NCBI GenBank assembly: GCA_030824725.1
Contig: JAPJRE010000108.1
Coordinates: forward strand, 1 to 10,795
From: Sphingomonas sp.
GTDB lineage: Bacteria > Pseudomonadota > Alphaproteobacteria > Sphingomonadales > Sphingomonadaceae
DNA length: 10,795 nucleotides
Reading direction: 5' to 3'
A model generated the notes under the pieces. The model was not told the origin of the DNA and ran no database searches. It worked only from the letters and a program-made list of their open reading frames with translations. The number at the start of each line of letters is the position of its first letter. Within the stretch, counting starts at the first letter, position 1. Positions 1-6,990 of this stretch are shown here, one piece after another. The position numbers and the translations under genes are program-made.

Positions 1-23
1 ACCATACCAACCCCGGACTCCAG

Positions 24-281
24 TTATGACTGGTAGAGCTTTGGGGAGCACGTCACCAGCAGGACGATCGCGCCCACGACCGCGATGACAAGTCCTGTGA
101 TCGAGAATTCCTGAACCGATCCCGATATTCCGGCGAAACCGGCAATCAGGTTGCCAATCACGGACCCGACGCAACCCACCACGATGTTCCAGAAGATGCC
201 CATCGAGGCGTCGCGGTTCATAACGAGGCTTGCCAGCCAACCGGCAATTCCGCCAACGATCAATGCAATAATCCAACCCAT
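24..281 (-). CDS. GlsB/YeaQ/YmgE family small membrane protein
   Basis: An 85-residue, glycine-rich, very hydrophobic protein of the GlsB/YeaQ/YmgE group (also called transglycosylase-associated protein). These are inner-membrane proteins often linked to stress, with no defined biochemical role. The start MGWIIALIVGGIAGWLASLVM is the family's usual N-terminus, followed by a second and a third hydrophobic segment (about residues 30-50 and 58-77), so three membrane helices are expected. The ATG at 279-281 is chosen because a strong GGAGGT ribosome site sits just upstream (289-294) and the family match begins exactly there; the open frame extends further upstream to 551 but that part overlaps the aquaporin gene and is not homologous. 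The last residues (VTCSPKLYQS) differ from the usual basic C-terminus of the family, so the 3' end may be altered. It follows the aquaporin remnant on the same strand. Confidence 0.85.
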   Translation of the reverse strand: MGWIIALIVGGIAGWLASLVMNRDASMGIFWNIVVGCVGSVIGNLIAGFAGISGSVQEFSITGLVIAVVGAIVLLVTCSPKLYQS

Positions 282-414
282 ATTTCTGACCTCCATTTTC
301 CAGTTCGCTGCAGCGGGAGTTCTCGTTGCGAGCAGCGACTCCTCCACAAGGTAGATGCGTCCTTGTCCGCTTCTGGCGACGGCGTCCGGGCGCACAGCCC
401 CGACGGCGCAGCCC

Positions 415-972
415 TCAGGCATCGCCCCCGACATTGGCAAGCGATTCCTCCGGTGCCAGAACCACGCGCCAGATAATTGCACCGATTGCGCCGCCAAGCA
501 GAGGTGCCAGCCAGAACAGCCATAGCTGACCGGTCGCTCCGGTCTCGGCAAACAAGGCCACTCCTGTCGACCTCGCGGGATTGACCGACGTATTTGTCAC
601 CGGGATCGAAATGAGATGAATGAGCGTCAACGCCAGACCGATCGCGATTGGCGCAAATCCCCCGGGCACCGCGCGTGATGTCGAACCCAAAATAACGATC
701 AGGAATCCGGCGGTCAGAACGACCTCGATGATCAGCGCAGACTGCATCGAATATCCGCCAGGTGAAAGATCGCCGAAACCGTTCGAGGCGAAACCGCCGG
801 CCTCAAACCCCGGCTTCCCCGAAGCGATCGCGTAAAGCACAGCCGCAGCGGCAACTGCCCCTACGACCTGTGCCGCCCAGTATGGAACCAGATCCTTCCA
901 TGCGAAACGTCCGGCGACGGCCAAGCCGAGTGACACTGCAGGATTGAAGTGTCCGCCGGATATTCCGCCTAC
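415..972 (-). pseudogene. aqpZ: Aquaporin Z, 5'-truncated by an IS junction
   Basis: Encodes the C-terminal two thirds or more of an AqpZ-type water channel. The frame can be read from 972: it contains the first pore motif as SGGHFNPAVSLGLA (about 961-919), then SNGFGDLSPGGYS, the stretch GFAPIAIGLALTLIHLISI and the second NPA motif in NTSVNPARS with its selectivity-filter arginine, ending in a normal TGA at 415-417. The expected roughly 60 residues before the first NPA, with the start codon and first two membrane helices, are missing. Upstream of 972 the sequence changes into IS3 transposase on the opposite strand and the aquaporin frame meets a stop at 997-999. A GTG at 934-936 could start translation only inside the first NPA loop, so a working channel is unlikely. 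The rest of the frame has no stop or frameshift, which suggests a recent loss. Family identification is secure; the exact breakpoint is uncertain by a few bases. Confidence 0.9.
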
Positions 973-1529
973 CCAAGGATCAGGGCGAACGCTCGGTCAT
1001 CGCCAGCAATGTGCTGGATCGCCAGTTCACCGCCGACAGGCCCAACCAGAAGTGGGTGGCTGACTTCACCTACATCTGGACGGCGGAGGGATGGCTCTAC
1101 GTTGCCGCCGTCATCGACCTGTTCTCGCGCAGGGTGGTGGGCTGGTCGATGAGCAACACCATGACTGCCCAGCTCGTTACCGACGCGCTGATCATGGCGA
1201 TCTGGCGGCGCGGCAAGCCGGACGCCCTGCTGCATCACTCAGATCAGGGCAGCCAGTATACCAGTGAGCAGTTCCAGCGACTGATGGCCGACAATGGCGT
1301 CACCTGCTCGATGAGCCGGTCCGGCAATGTCTGGGATAATGCCGCCATGGAAAGCTTCTTCTCGTCGCTCAAGACCGAGCGGATCGGGAAGAAGGTCTAC
1401 CGCACGAGGGCTCAGGCGAAGGCGGACGTGTTCGACTACATCGAATGCTTCTACAACCCGACCCGGCGTCACTCGACACTGGGCTATCTCAGTCCCATCG
1501 ACTTCGAACGCGAAGCTGGGGTAGCCTGA
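969..1529 (+). pseudogene. IS3-family transposase OrfB, N-terminally truncated
   Basis: C-terminal integrase-core (rve) part of an IS3 OrfB transposase. The frame is open from 969 (LPKDQGERSVIASNVLDRQF) but the first usable start is GTG at 1011. Counted from that GTG, the catalytic triad is complete: Asp18 in WVADFTYIWT, Asp78 in HHSDQGSQY and Glu114 in NAAMESFFSSLK. The 35 residues between Asp78 and Glu114 give the DD(35)E spacing typical of the family. The C-terminal signature FYNPTRRHSTLGYLSP is also present. The lost part is the N-terminal helix-turn-helix and linker region, plus all of OrfA, which supplies DNA-end recognition. A 172-residue product from GTG 1011 would have the active site but no end-binding domain, so it is treated as non-functional. 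Confidence 0.88.
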
Positions 1530-1544
1530 ATGAGCTTATCTCGG

Positions 1545-1569
1545 TGTCCACCAAACCGGCAGCAGGCCA
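1545..1569 (+). repeat. Probable right terminal inverted repeat of the IS3 remnant
   Basis: This stretch follows the transposase stop (1527-1529) by about 15 bases, reads TGTCCACCAAACCGGCAGCA and ends in CA, as IS3-family ends do. Integrase coding sequence starts directly after it. The matching left repeat is not in the window, so the limits rest on recognition of the end type and on where the integrase homology begins. Confidence 0.55.
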
Positions 1570-2631
1570 CAATTCTCGACCAAGAAAGAGGCAGAAGCCT
1601 ATGCTGACCGCGCGAGAGACGAAATCAGGCAAGGCAGGCATACTCACGACCGGGACAGCATCACAATCAAGGTTGCGGCTGATCTGTGGATCGCGGCTGC
1701 CGATGCTGAAGGGCTGGAGCGCAGCACGACCAAGCGTTACCGCGAGCTGGCACGGCTGCATATTGTTCCCAAGTTTGGAGAACTGAAGCTTTCCCAGCTG
1801 ACAAAGGCCCAGGTGGTCGAATGGCGGCAGGAATTGCTGACCGAGAAATCCCGATCAATGGCGAGCAAGATATTGCGCGGGCTTTCAGCGATCCTGAGCA
1901 ATGCGATGCAGATTGGCGCGATCAGCCAGAATGTCGCATCGGACGTAAAGATCAGCAGGGCAAAGCGCGAAGCCAAGCGGGTTGAACCGCCAGCGCGTGA
2001 AGACCTGAAAAAGATGATCCAAGCTGCAACGGAGGATGAGCGGCCTTTCATCATGACCGCTATCACCATGGGCTTGCGGTCTTCTGAACTGCGCGGACTT
2101 TGCTGGAGTGATGTGAGCCTGAAAGCAGGCAATCTGACGATTCGCCAGCGTGCTGATGAATGGGGCGTTCTGGGACCGCCCAAGAGCGAAGCGGGCCGCA
2201 GGACGATCCCAATGCCGCCGGAACTGGTTGCTGAACTGACCAAGTGGAAGCTGCGCTGCCAGCCGACAAGGGTCGGACTGGTGTTCCCAAGCAAAGCTGG
2301 AACGCCGCTCAGGCACAACAACGTGCTTCGCCGTATGTTCTTCCCCTTACAGGTGAAGGCAGGGCTGGGCGTGCCTAAACTAGACAAGAATGGACAGGCA
2401 AAGCTGGATGATGAAGGCGAGCCTATTCTTACCGGGAAATATCGGTTTCATTCGTTGCGCCATGCAGCTGCGAGCGGCTGGATTGCCAGCAAGATTGACT
2501 TGAAGCGATTGCAGGTCTGGATCGGGCATGAGAGCATCCAGCTAACGCTTGATACCTACGGGCATTTGCTAGCAGATCAGGAACGAGATGCCGAGCTGGC
2601 GATGCAGGCGAGCCGGGATTTGTTCGGCTAG
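1570..2631 (+). pseudogene. Tyrosine recombinase/phage-type integrase, 5' end replaced by IS
   Basis: A phage or island integrase that cuts and rejoins DNA at an att site. The frame is readable from just after the IS end (FSTKKEAEAYADRARDEI), giving about 353 residues. It holds the end of the N-terminal arm-binding domain, the SAM-like core-binding domain (VAADLWIAAAD to SQLTKAQVVEWRQEL, about 1654-1830) and the full catalytic domain. Catalytic residues seen are Arg in GLRSSELRG (codon 2077-2079), His and Arg in FHSLRH (2449-2460), His in WIGHES (2527-2529) and the nucleophile Tyr in DTYGHLL (2557-2559). Perhaps 30-50 N-terminal residues are missing. Between the upstream in-frame stop (1531-1533) and 1813 there is no ATG, GTG or TTG in frame, so normal initiation would occur only at GTG 1813, inside the core-binding domain. 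The protein is therefore probably inactive or impaired, although its catalytic domain is undamaged. It lies about 700 bp from a tRNA 3' fragment that is the likely att site. Confidence 0.88.
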
Positions 2632-2634
2632 GAG
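2630..2634 (+). promoter_or_regulatory. Ribosome binding site overlapping the integrase stop codon
   Basis: AGGAG shares its first two bases with the TAG stop of the integrase (2629-2631) and is 8 bases from the ATG at 2643. It decides the start of the 207-residue protein and suggests translation linked to the integrase message. Confidence 0.65.
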
Positions 2635-2642
2635 TTCAGTGA

Positions 2643-3266
2643 ATGAATTTATATCACTTGCTGGGTGAAGGTGCGGGAGCTGCGTCAATAGCGGTCGGAT
2701 TTATTGCGCTCGTTGGCGCACTTGCCGGTGCCTTAACGTCCTATCTCGTTGCTGGTCGTGCAGTCTATGTGAACACGATCACGGTCGAGCGATCCAAATG
2801 GATAAACAAGTTGCGAGGCAATCTCGCCGCCTATTCAGCAGCGATCGCACAGGTCAAATTCCGAATTGTTGAGTTGTCGTTGCCAGGTGAAGAGCGTGAC
2901 AGAGTGGCTCGAATAGTTGATAAGATGGAAGGCATAAATCACATAGCTTCTCAGATTCAGCTTCAGCTCAATCCGTGGGGTGTGATCGATAAGAACATCC
3001 TAAAATTGATTAGCTCAATCTTTATTCGAACAGATGGGAATGTAGGACTTCTAATTCGCGCTGACGAACTTCTCATTGCCCATTCGCAATGGCTACTGAA
3101 AGCAGAATGGGAAAAGGTCAAATTCGAAGCAGGCGGGCCGATTTATCGGTTTTGCCATCGCAATGATGAGGCGAGGCGTATCAATGACTATGAGAAATGG
3201 GTTGTTGATGAGGGCGGGATGAATGCCTTGCTTGATGACATGGCATTCGAACGGGAACGTCCATAA
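2643..3266 (+). CDS. Hypothetical protein with one N-terminal membrane segment
   Basis: I do not recognise this 207-residue protein as a named family. A single strong hydrophobic segment lies near the N-terminus (about residues 13-38, AASIAVGFIALVGALAGALT onward), followed by a soluble, probably helical part. The motif ITVERSKWINKLR (about 46-58) just after the membrane segment resembles a pattern I associate with uncharacterised accessory-region proteins. A charged WLLKAEWEKVKFEA helix lies near residues 150-163. The start is supported by AGGAG at 2630-2634, which overlaps the integrase stop codon and is 8 bases before the ATG; transcription with the integrase is therefore likely. Base composition is clearly more AT-rich than the rod operon to the right, in line with acquired DNA. 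It is the only intact gene between the integrase and the att scar, so it is the island's cargo at this edge. A defence or mobility-accessory role is possible but nothing in the sequence proves it. Confidence 0.75.
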   Translation: MNLYHLLGEGAGAASIAVGFIALVGALAGALTSYLVAGRAVYVNTITVERSKWINKLRGNLAAYSAAIAQVKFRIVELSLPGEERDRVARIVDKMEGINHIASQIQLQLNPWGVIDKNILKLISSIFIRTDGNVGLLIRADELLIAHSQWLLKAEWEKVKFEAGGPIYRFCHRNDEARRINDYEKWVVDEGGMNALLDDMAFERERP

Positions 3267-3278
3267 GTTTCAGTTCAT

Positions 3279-3298
3279 TGCAACATGGATGCAACATG
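3279..3298 (+). repeat. Tandem 9-bp direct repeats TGCAACATG, possible integrase arm sites
   Basis: TGCAACATG occurs at 3279-3287 and again at 3290-3298, an 11-bp period, so both copies face the same side of the helix. They lie 35 bp before the tRNA 3' fragment. Short direct repeats beside the core are typical of arm-type binding sites of tyrosine integrases; that role is inferred. Confidence 0.45.
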
Positions 3299-3332
3299 AT
3301 GCCAAAAAATGGCTGGAAAGCGGGCAAAGTGA

Positions 3333-3382
3333 GCGGAATCATAATCCGCGTGTCGGGGGTTCGAGTCCCTCCTCCGCTACCA
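3333..3382 (+). other. 3' tRNA fragment (CAT anticodon), probable att core at the island edge
   Basis: Fifty bases forming the 3' two thirds of a tRNA: a perfect anticodon stem GCGGA/TCCGC (3333-3337 with 3345-3349) around the loop ATCATAA with anticodon CAT at 3340-3342; a 5-base variable region; a T arm GGGGG-TTCGAGT-CCCTC (3355-3371, one G-U pair); the acceptor strand CTCCGCT; discriminator A; and encoded CCA (3380-3382). No D arm or matching 5' acceptor strand (AGCGGAG expected) is found upstream, so this is not a complete gene. CAT could mean Met, or Ile with a modified C34; the fragment does not settle which. Tyrosine integrases commonly use tRNA 3' ends as attachment sites and rebuild the tRNA at the far end of the element. 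The intact tRNA is then expected to the left, outside this window, with the element between. Confidence 0.8.
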
Positions 3383-3473
3383 TCCGCACGCTTCCACAGA
3401 AATCCACATACCATCGCGTTCGATAGGCAACGGCGAAGCGCGCGCCGCATTAGGACGTGCGAAAATTTTACCT

Positions 3474-3494
3474 GCTACCTAGAAAGCTACCTAG
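3474..3494 (+). repeat. Second pair of 9-bp direct repeats, GCTACCTAG
   Basis: GCTACCTAG occurs at 3474-3482 and 3486-3494 (12-bp period), with a partial copy TTACCTG just before. The pair lies about 90 bp to the right of the tRNA fragment, in a non-coding stretch (3383-3559) that otherwise shows no gene and no clear terminator. It resembles integrase arm sites, but then it would belong to the opposite arm or to another element. Confidence 0.4.
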
Positions 3495-3559
3495 CGCGGG
3501 AAGCCGACCAAAAGCCACATCTGAGAAGTGACTTAAACACTTGATATATTGTGAAAAAA

Positions 3560-3635
<76 letters not shown>

Positions 3636-3666
3636 ATACCGGAAGGCGTCTGGGCAGAAGAGGAAG

Positions 3667-3742
<76 letters not shown>

Positions 3743-3794
3743 ATCCGGCTTCTGCATGGCGCCCTTGGTGGGGCACCGCCGCTTCGGAGGCGCG

Positions 3795-3824
3795 CCTTTA
3801 GCGTCGCGTCGCGCGGCTTGTAAA
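3795..3824 (-). promoter_or_regulatory. Weak candidate promoter for the tRNA-Lys pair
   Basis: On the minus strand TTTACA (3824-3819) is followed after 18 bases by TAAAGG (3800-3795), a loose sigma-70-like pair about 52 bases before the first tRNA-Lys. It sits between the rodA stop and the tRNA. The -10 match is poor, and read-through from the rod operon is an alternative. Confidence 0.25.
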
Positions 3825-3841
3825 CCCCAAAAATGAAAAAA

Positions 3842-4960
3842 TCACCAGCGCGTCCTGGTGCGGCCGTCGCGGTCGATCGAAAGCAGGATTCCCAGGCACA
3901 GCATGAAGGTCATCACCGCGGTGCCGCCGAAGCTGATCAGCGGCAGCGGCACGCCCACCACCGGCGCCAGCCCGATCACCATCGCCATGTTGATCGAGCA
4001 ATAGAGGAACATCGTGCCCGAGATCCCTGCCGCGGTGAGCCGCCCGAAGCGCGTCTTGGCGCGCATGCCGACGCCGATGCCCCAGGCGATCAGCATTCCG
4101 AACGCAATGATCAGGAACACGCCGCCGGCCAGGCCCCATTCCTCCATCATCGTCGCCAGTGCGAAGTCGGTCTGCCCCTCGGGGAGATAGTCGAGATGGC
4201 TCTGGGTGCCCTGGAGGAAGCCCTTGCCGAAGATGCCGCCCGAACCGATCGCGATCTTGGACTGGGTGATGTGATAGCCGGTGCCGAGCGGGTCGCGCTC
4301 GGGATCGAGGAAGATCAGCACGCGGTTGCGCTGGTAATCGTGCAGCACGAAGTTGAAGGCGAGGGGGGCCGCGACCGCCACCGCCAGCGCACCCGCGATG
4401 AACAGCCGCAGCGGTACGCCCGCCAGGAACATCACCATGACGCCGCAGCCGGTGATCATCAGCCCGGTGCCGAGATCGGGCTGCATGATGACGAGCAGCG
4501 CCGGCACCCCGATCAGCACGCAGGCGGGCCAGATCGCGACGAACTTGCGCGTCTCGCTGGCCGGCAGCATCTCGTAGAAGCGGGCGAGCGCGAGCACGAT
4601 CATCGGCTTCATCAGCTCGGAGGGCTGGAACTGGAAGCCGCCCAGGCTGATCCAGCGCTGGCTGCCGCCCGCGACCTTGCCGAGCAGCTCCACGCCGAGC
4701 AGCGCGACCACCAGCGCGCCGTAGATGGGGAGCGACCATTGCGACAGGACGCGCACCGGGATGCGCGACATGCCGATCGCCACCGCGAGAAACAGGAAGA
4801 AGCGGGTGCCCTGGTTGAATGCCCAGGGGCGGATATTTCCATTGGCGGCGGAGTAGAGCACGACCAGGCCGAAGCCGCCGATCGCGAGCACGAGGAAGAG
4901 GACCTTCCACGGCAGCTGCGCGACCTGCATGGGGACGATGCCGTTGCCGGGGCGCGCCAT
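3842..4960 (-). CDS. rodA: Peptidoglycan glycosyltransferase RodA (SEDS family)
   Basis: A 372-residue integral membrane protein with about ten hydrophobic segments, normal length for RodA. It polymerises lipid II into glycan strands in the inner membrane as part of the elongasome, working with PBP2. Family signatures are GGSQRWISLGGFQFQPSELMKP (about 98-119, with conserved Glu115), MQPDLGTG (159-166), ITQSKIAIGSGGIFGKGF (231-248), LDYLPEGQTDFALA (256-269) with the conserved catalytic Asp at about 265, and PLPLISFGGTA near the C-terminus. The ATG at 4958-4960 shares one base with the TGA of mrdA (TGATG), and GGAGGG lies just before it inside mrdA (4967-4972), which indicates translational coupling. 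It is the last protein gene of the operon. No frameshift or missing key residue is seen. Confidence 0.97.
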   Translation of the reverse strand: MARPGNGIVPMQVAQLPWKVLFLVLAIGGFGLVVLYSAANGNIRPWAFNQGTRFFLFLAVAIGMSRIPVRVLSQWSLPIYGALVVALLGVELLGKVAGGSQRWISLGGFQFQPSELMKPMIVLALARFYEMLPASETRKFVAIWPACVLIGVPALLVIMQPDLGTGLMITGCGVMVMFLAGVPLRLFIAGALAVAVAAPLAFNFVLHDYQRNRVLIFLDPERDPLGTGYHITQSKIAIGSGGIFGKGFLQGTQSHLDYLPEGQTDFALATMMEEWGLAGGVFLIIAFGMLIAWGIGVGMRAKTRFGRLTAAGISGTMFLYCSINMAMVIGLAPVVGVPLPLISFGGTAVMTFMLCLGILLSIDRDGRTRTRW

Positions 4961-6987
4961 CAGTCGCCCTCCACGCTGCCGGTGGGCGCGACGTCGCGCT
5001 TGGTCGAATCGGCGGTGCTGTTGGCGGCCTGGTCGGCGAGGCTGCTCGCGGCCTCCTCGGTGTCCTCGGGCGCGGGCGGGGGCGGGGCAGCCTGCGCCGC
5101 GCGGAAGGCAGCGGACTGGGCCGCCATCCGCGTCGTATAGTCGCCGCCCCAGGTCGGCTCGACTTCGGCCAGTGTCTTCATCGCCTGATCGCGATCGAAC
5201 AAATAGGTCATGATGTCCCGGCCGATCAGCGGCGTGTCGAGGTTGCGGACGGTGTGGCCGTTATGCTCGAGGACGATCCCGGCGGCATATTTCGGATTGT
5301 CGTGCGGGGCGAAGCACACGAACAGCGCGTGGTCGCGCATCTTGAACGGCAGCGCGGCGTTTTTGAGTACGCCCGTGCGGCGCTCCGCCATGGTGATGCG
5401 CCGCACCTGCGCGGTGCCGGTCTTCGCGGCGATGGCGACCCCGGGCACGTACATCCGCGCCGCGCCGCCGGTGCCGCCGGCATTGACCACGCCGTACATC
5501 GCCTCGCGCACGATCGCGAGATGCTCGGTGCTGACCGGCAGCTGCTGGGCGCCAGAGGGGCCGTTGGCGAGCAGCCGCGGCACCAGGATCTTGCCCGAGG
5601 CAAGCCGGCTGGCCATCACCGCCAGCTGCAGCGGGTTCGCCAGCACATAGCCCTGGCCGATCGAGGCGTTGAGCGAATCCGCCACCGTCCAGGGATGGTG
5701 GTATTTCTTCAGCTTCCACGCGCTGTCGGGCACGGTGCCGTACCGCTGGGTGGTGAAGGGCATGTCGAACTTCTGGCCGAGCCCCAGCATCCGCGCCATC
5801 GGTGCGATCGCATCATAGCCGACGCGGCGGATCATCTCGTAAAAATAGATGTCGCAGCTCTGCATGATCGCGTTCTTCAGATCGAGCGGCCCGTGCCCGC
5901 CTTTCTTGTGGCAGTGGAACACGCCGCTGCCGACGCGCAGCGCGCCCGAGCAGAACACGCGTTCGTTGGGGCTCACCCCCGCCGCCATCAGCGCGAGGCC
6001 GTTCAGCGGTTTGACAGTGGAGCCGGGCGGGTAGAGGCCCTGCAGCACCTTGTTCATCAAGGGAACATGGTCGTCCTCGGACAGCATCTTCCATTCGAGC
6101 TGGCTGATACCGTCGGAGAAACTGTTGGGGTCGTAGGACGGCATCGACACCATCGACAGGATGTCGCCCGAGGCCACGTCGATCACGATCGCCGAGCCCG
6201 AATTGGTGCCCAGCCGCCGCGCGACATATTCCTGCAGCCCTGCGTCGATGGTGAGCTTGATGCTCTCGCCCGGCGTGTCCGTGCGGGTCTCGAGTTCGCG
6301 CACCGGCCGGCCGTGCGCGGTGACTTCCACGCGCTTGGCCCCGGGCTTGCCGCGCAGGCGCTTGTCGAGCGTCTTTTCGAGCCCGTCCTTGCCCAGCTTG
6401 AAGCCGGGGGTGACGAGCAGCGGGTCCTTGTCGGCTTTGAACTGCTCGGCTGAGGCCGAGCCGACATAGCCGATCAGATGGCCGACGCCGGCGCCTAGCG
6501 GGTAATGCCGGGCATAGCCGCGCGTCGGCGCGACGCCGGGCAGTTCGGGTTGCCGCACCAGCACCGCGGCGAAGCGGTCCCAGTCGAGATTTTCCGCTAC
6601 CTGCACCGGGCGGAAGCCGCCGGCGCGCTTGAGGTCGGTCTCGATCCGGGCGAGGTCTTCGGGCGGGAGATTGAGCAGCCGGGTGAGTTCGGCGAGCAGC
6701 TTGTCCTTGTCGACGATGCGATCGGGGATCAGGTCGACGCGGAAATCGGTGCGGTTGCTGGCGAGCGGCTTGCCGCTGCGATCGAGCAGCCAGCCCCGCC
6801 GCGGCGGGATCAGCGTGTTGTTGACGCGGTTGCTCTCGGCCTTGAGCTTGTATTGCTCGTTCTCGACCACCGACAGCCAGGCCATGCGGCCGGCGAGCAC
6901 CATGCCGACGGCACCCTGCGCCACGCCGAGCACCACCGCGCGGCGGGAGAAGCTGTAGGTCTGGGCGGCTTCGGTGATCCGCACCAT
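4960..6987 (-). CDS. mrdA: Penicillin-binding protein 2 (peptidoglycan transpeptidase)
   Basis: Class B PBP of 675 residues that cross-links glycan strands made by RodA during elongation. Domains: short cytoplasmic N-terminus; one membrane helix (about 18-40); the dimerisation/pedestal region starting with RRGWLLDRSGKPLASN (64-78); and the transpeptidase domain from about 245. Active-site motifs are STVK (Ser323 nucleophile, Lys326), SCD (377-379, the SxN-type motif) and KTG (522-524) in AAKTGTAQV. A Cys/His-rich stretch at 346-365 precedes SCD; metal binding there is known for some PBP2 proteins but is not established here. The C-terminus has an extra low-complexity tail from about 630 rich in Ala, Pro and acidic residues, after the point where E. 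coli PBP2 would end. ATG 6985-6987 begins 3 bases after the mreD stop. Target of beta-lactams such as mecillinam in related bacteria. Confidence 0.97.
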   Translation of the reverse strand: MVRITEAAQTYSFSRRAVVLGVAQGAVGMVLAGRMAWLSVVENEQYKLKAESNRVNNTLIPPRRGWLLDRSGKPLASNRTDFRVDLIPDRIVDKDKLLAELTRLLNLPPEDLARIETDLKRAGGFRPVQVAENLDWDRFAAVLVRQPELPGVAPTRGYARHYPLGAGVGHLIGYVGSASAEQFKADKDPLLVTPGFKLGKDGLEKTLDKRLRGKPGAKRVEVTAHGRPVRELETRTDTPGESIKLTIDAGLQEYVARRLGTNSGSAIVIDVASGDILSMVSMPSYDPNSFSDGISQLEWKMLSEDDHVPLMNKVLQGLYPPGSTVKPLNGLALMAAGVSPNERVFCSGALRVGSGVFHCHKKGGHGPLDLKNAIMQSCDIYFYEMIRRVGYDAIAPMARMLGLGQKFDMPFTTQRYGTVPDSAWKLKKYHHPWTVADSLNASIGQGYVLANPLQLAVMASRLASGKILVPRLLANGPSGAQQLPVSTEHLAIVREAMYGVVNAGGTGGAARMYVPGVAIAAKTGTAQVRRITMAERRTGVLKNAALPFKMRDHALFVCFAPHDNPKYAAGIVLEHNGHTVRNLDTPLIGRDIMTYLFDRDQAMKTLAEVEPTWGGDYTTRMAAQSAAFRAAQAAPPPPAPEDTEEAASSLADQAANSTADSTKRDVAPTGSVEGD

Positions 6988-6990
6988 GGC

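Larger units (their letters stand above)
969..1569 (+). mobile_element. IS3-family insertion sequence, 3' half only
   Basis: About 600 bp of an IS3-family element: the DDE part of OrfB and the right terminus. A full IS3 element is normally about 1.2-1.5 kb with orfA, a frameshift region and orfB between terminal inverted repeats. Here orfA, the left terminus and the N-terminal part of orfB are absent; the left edge is a direct fusion to aqpZ at about 969-973. The right edge is placed near 1569, because the sequence between 1545 and 1569 (TGTCCACCAAACCGGCAGCA, ending in CA) resembles the terminal repeat of this group, and integrase coding sequence begins immediately after. With one end missing it cannot move by itself. 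No target duplication can be recognised because the left flank is lost. Confidence 0.85.

Noticed and set aside
1011..1529. A complete, active IS transposase
   Set aside because: The DDE residues are all present, but OrfA, the N-terminal part of OrfB and the left terminus are missing, so an autonomous element is not supported.
3181..3450. A minus-strand open frame with the phrase GGGTRTPDTRIM
   Set aside because: This phrase is a familiar artefact of translating tRNA 3' ends; it coincides with the tRNA fragment at 3333-3382.
3278..3544. An 88-codon plus-strand open frame
   Set aside because: It runs through the tRNA fragment and the non-coding gap, with no ribosome site and no protein-like composition.
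3743..3841. Possible rho-independent terminator after rodA
   Set aside because: The GC-rich bases after the stop do not form a clean hairpin followed by a T run on the minus strand; the T-rich stretch comes before any stem.
3833..5140. A 435-codon open frame on the plus strand
   Set aside because: Antisense to rodA and the end of mrdA; low-complexity His/Asp/Arg product typical of shadow frames.
4819..6453. A 544-codon open frame on the plus strand
   Set aside because: It is antisense to mrdA and arises from GC-rich codon bias; its product is Arg/His/Gly-rich and shows no domain, while the minus strand encodes a complete PBP2.
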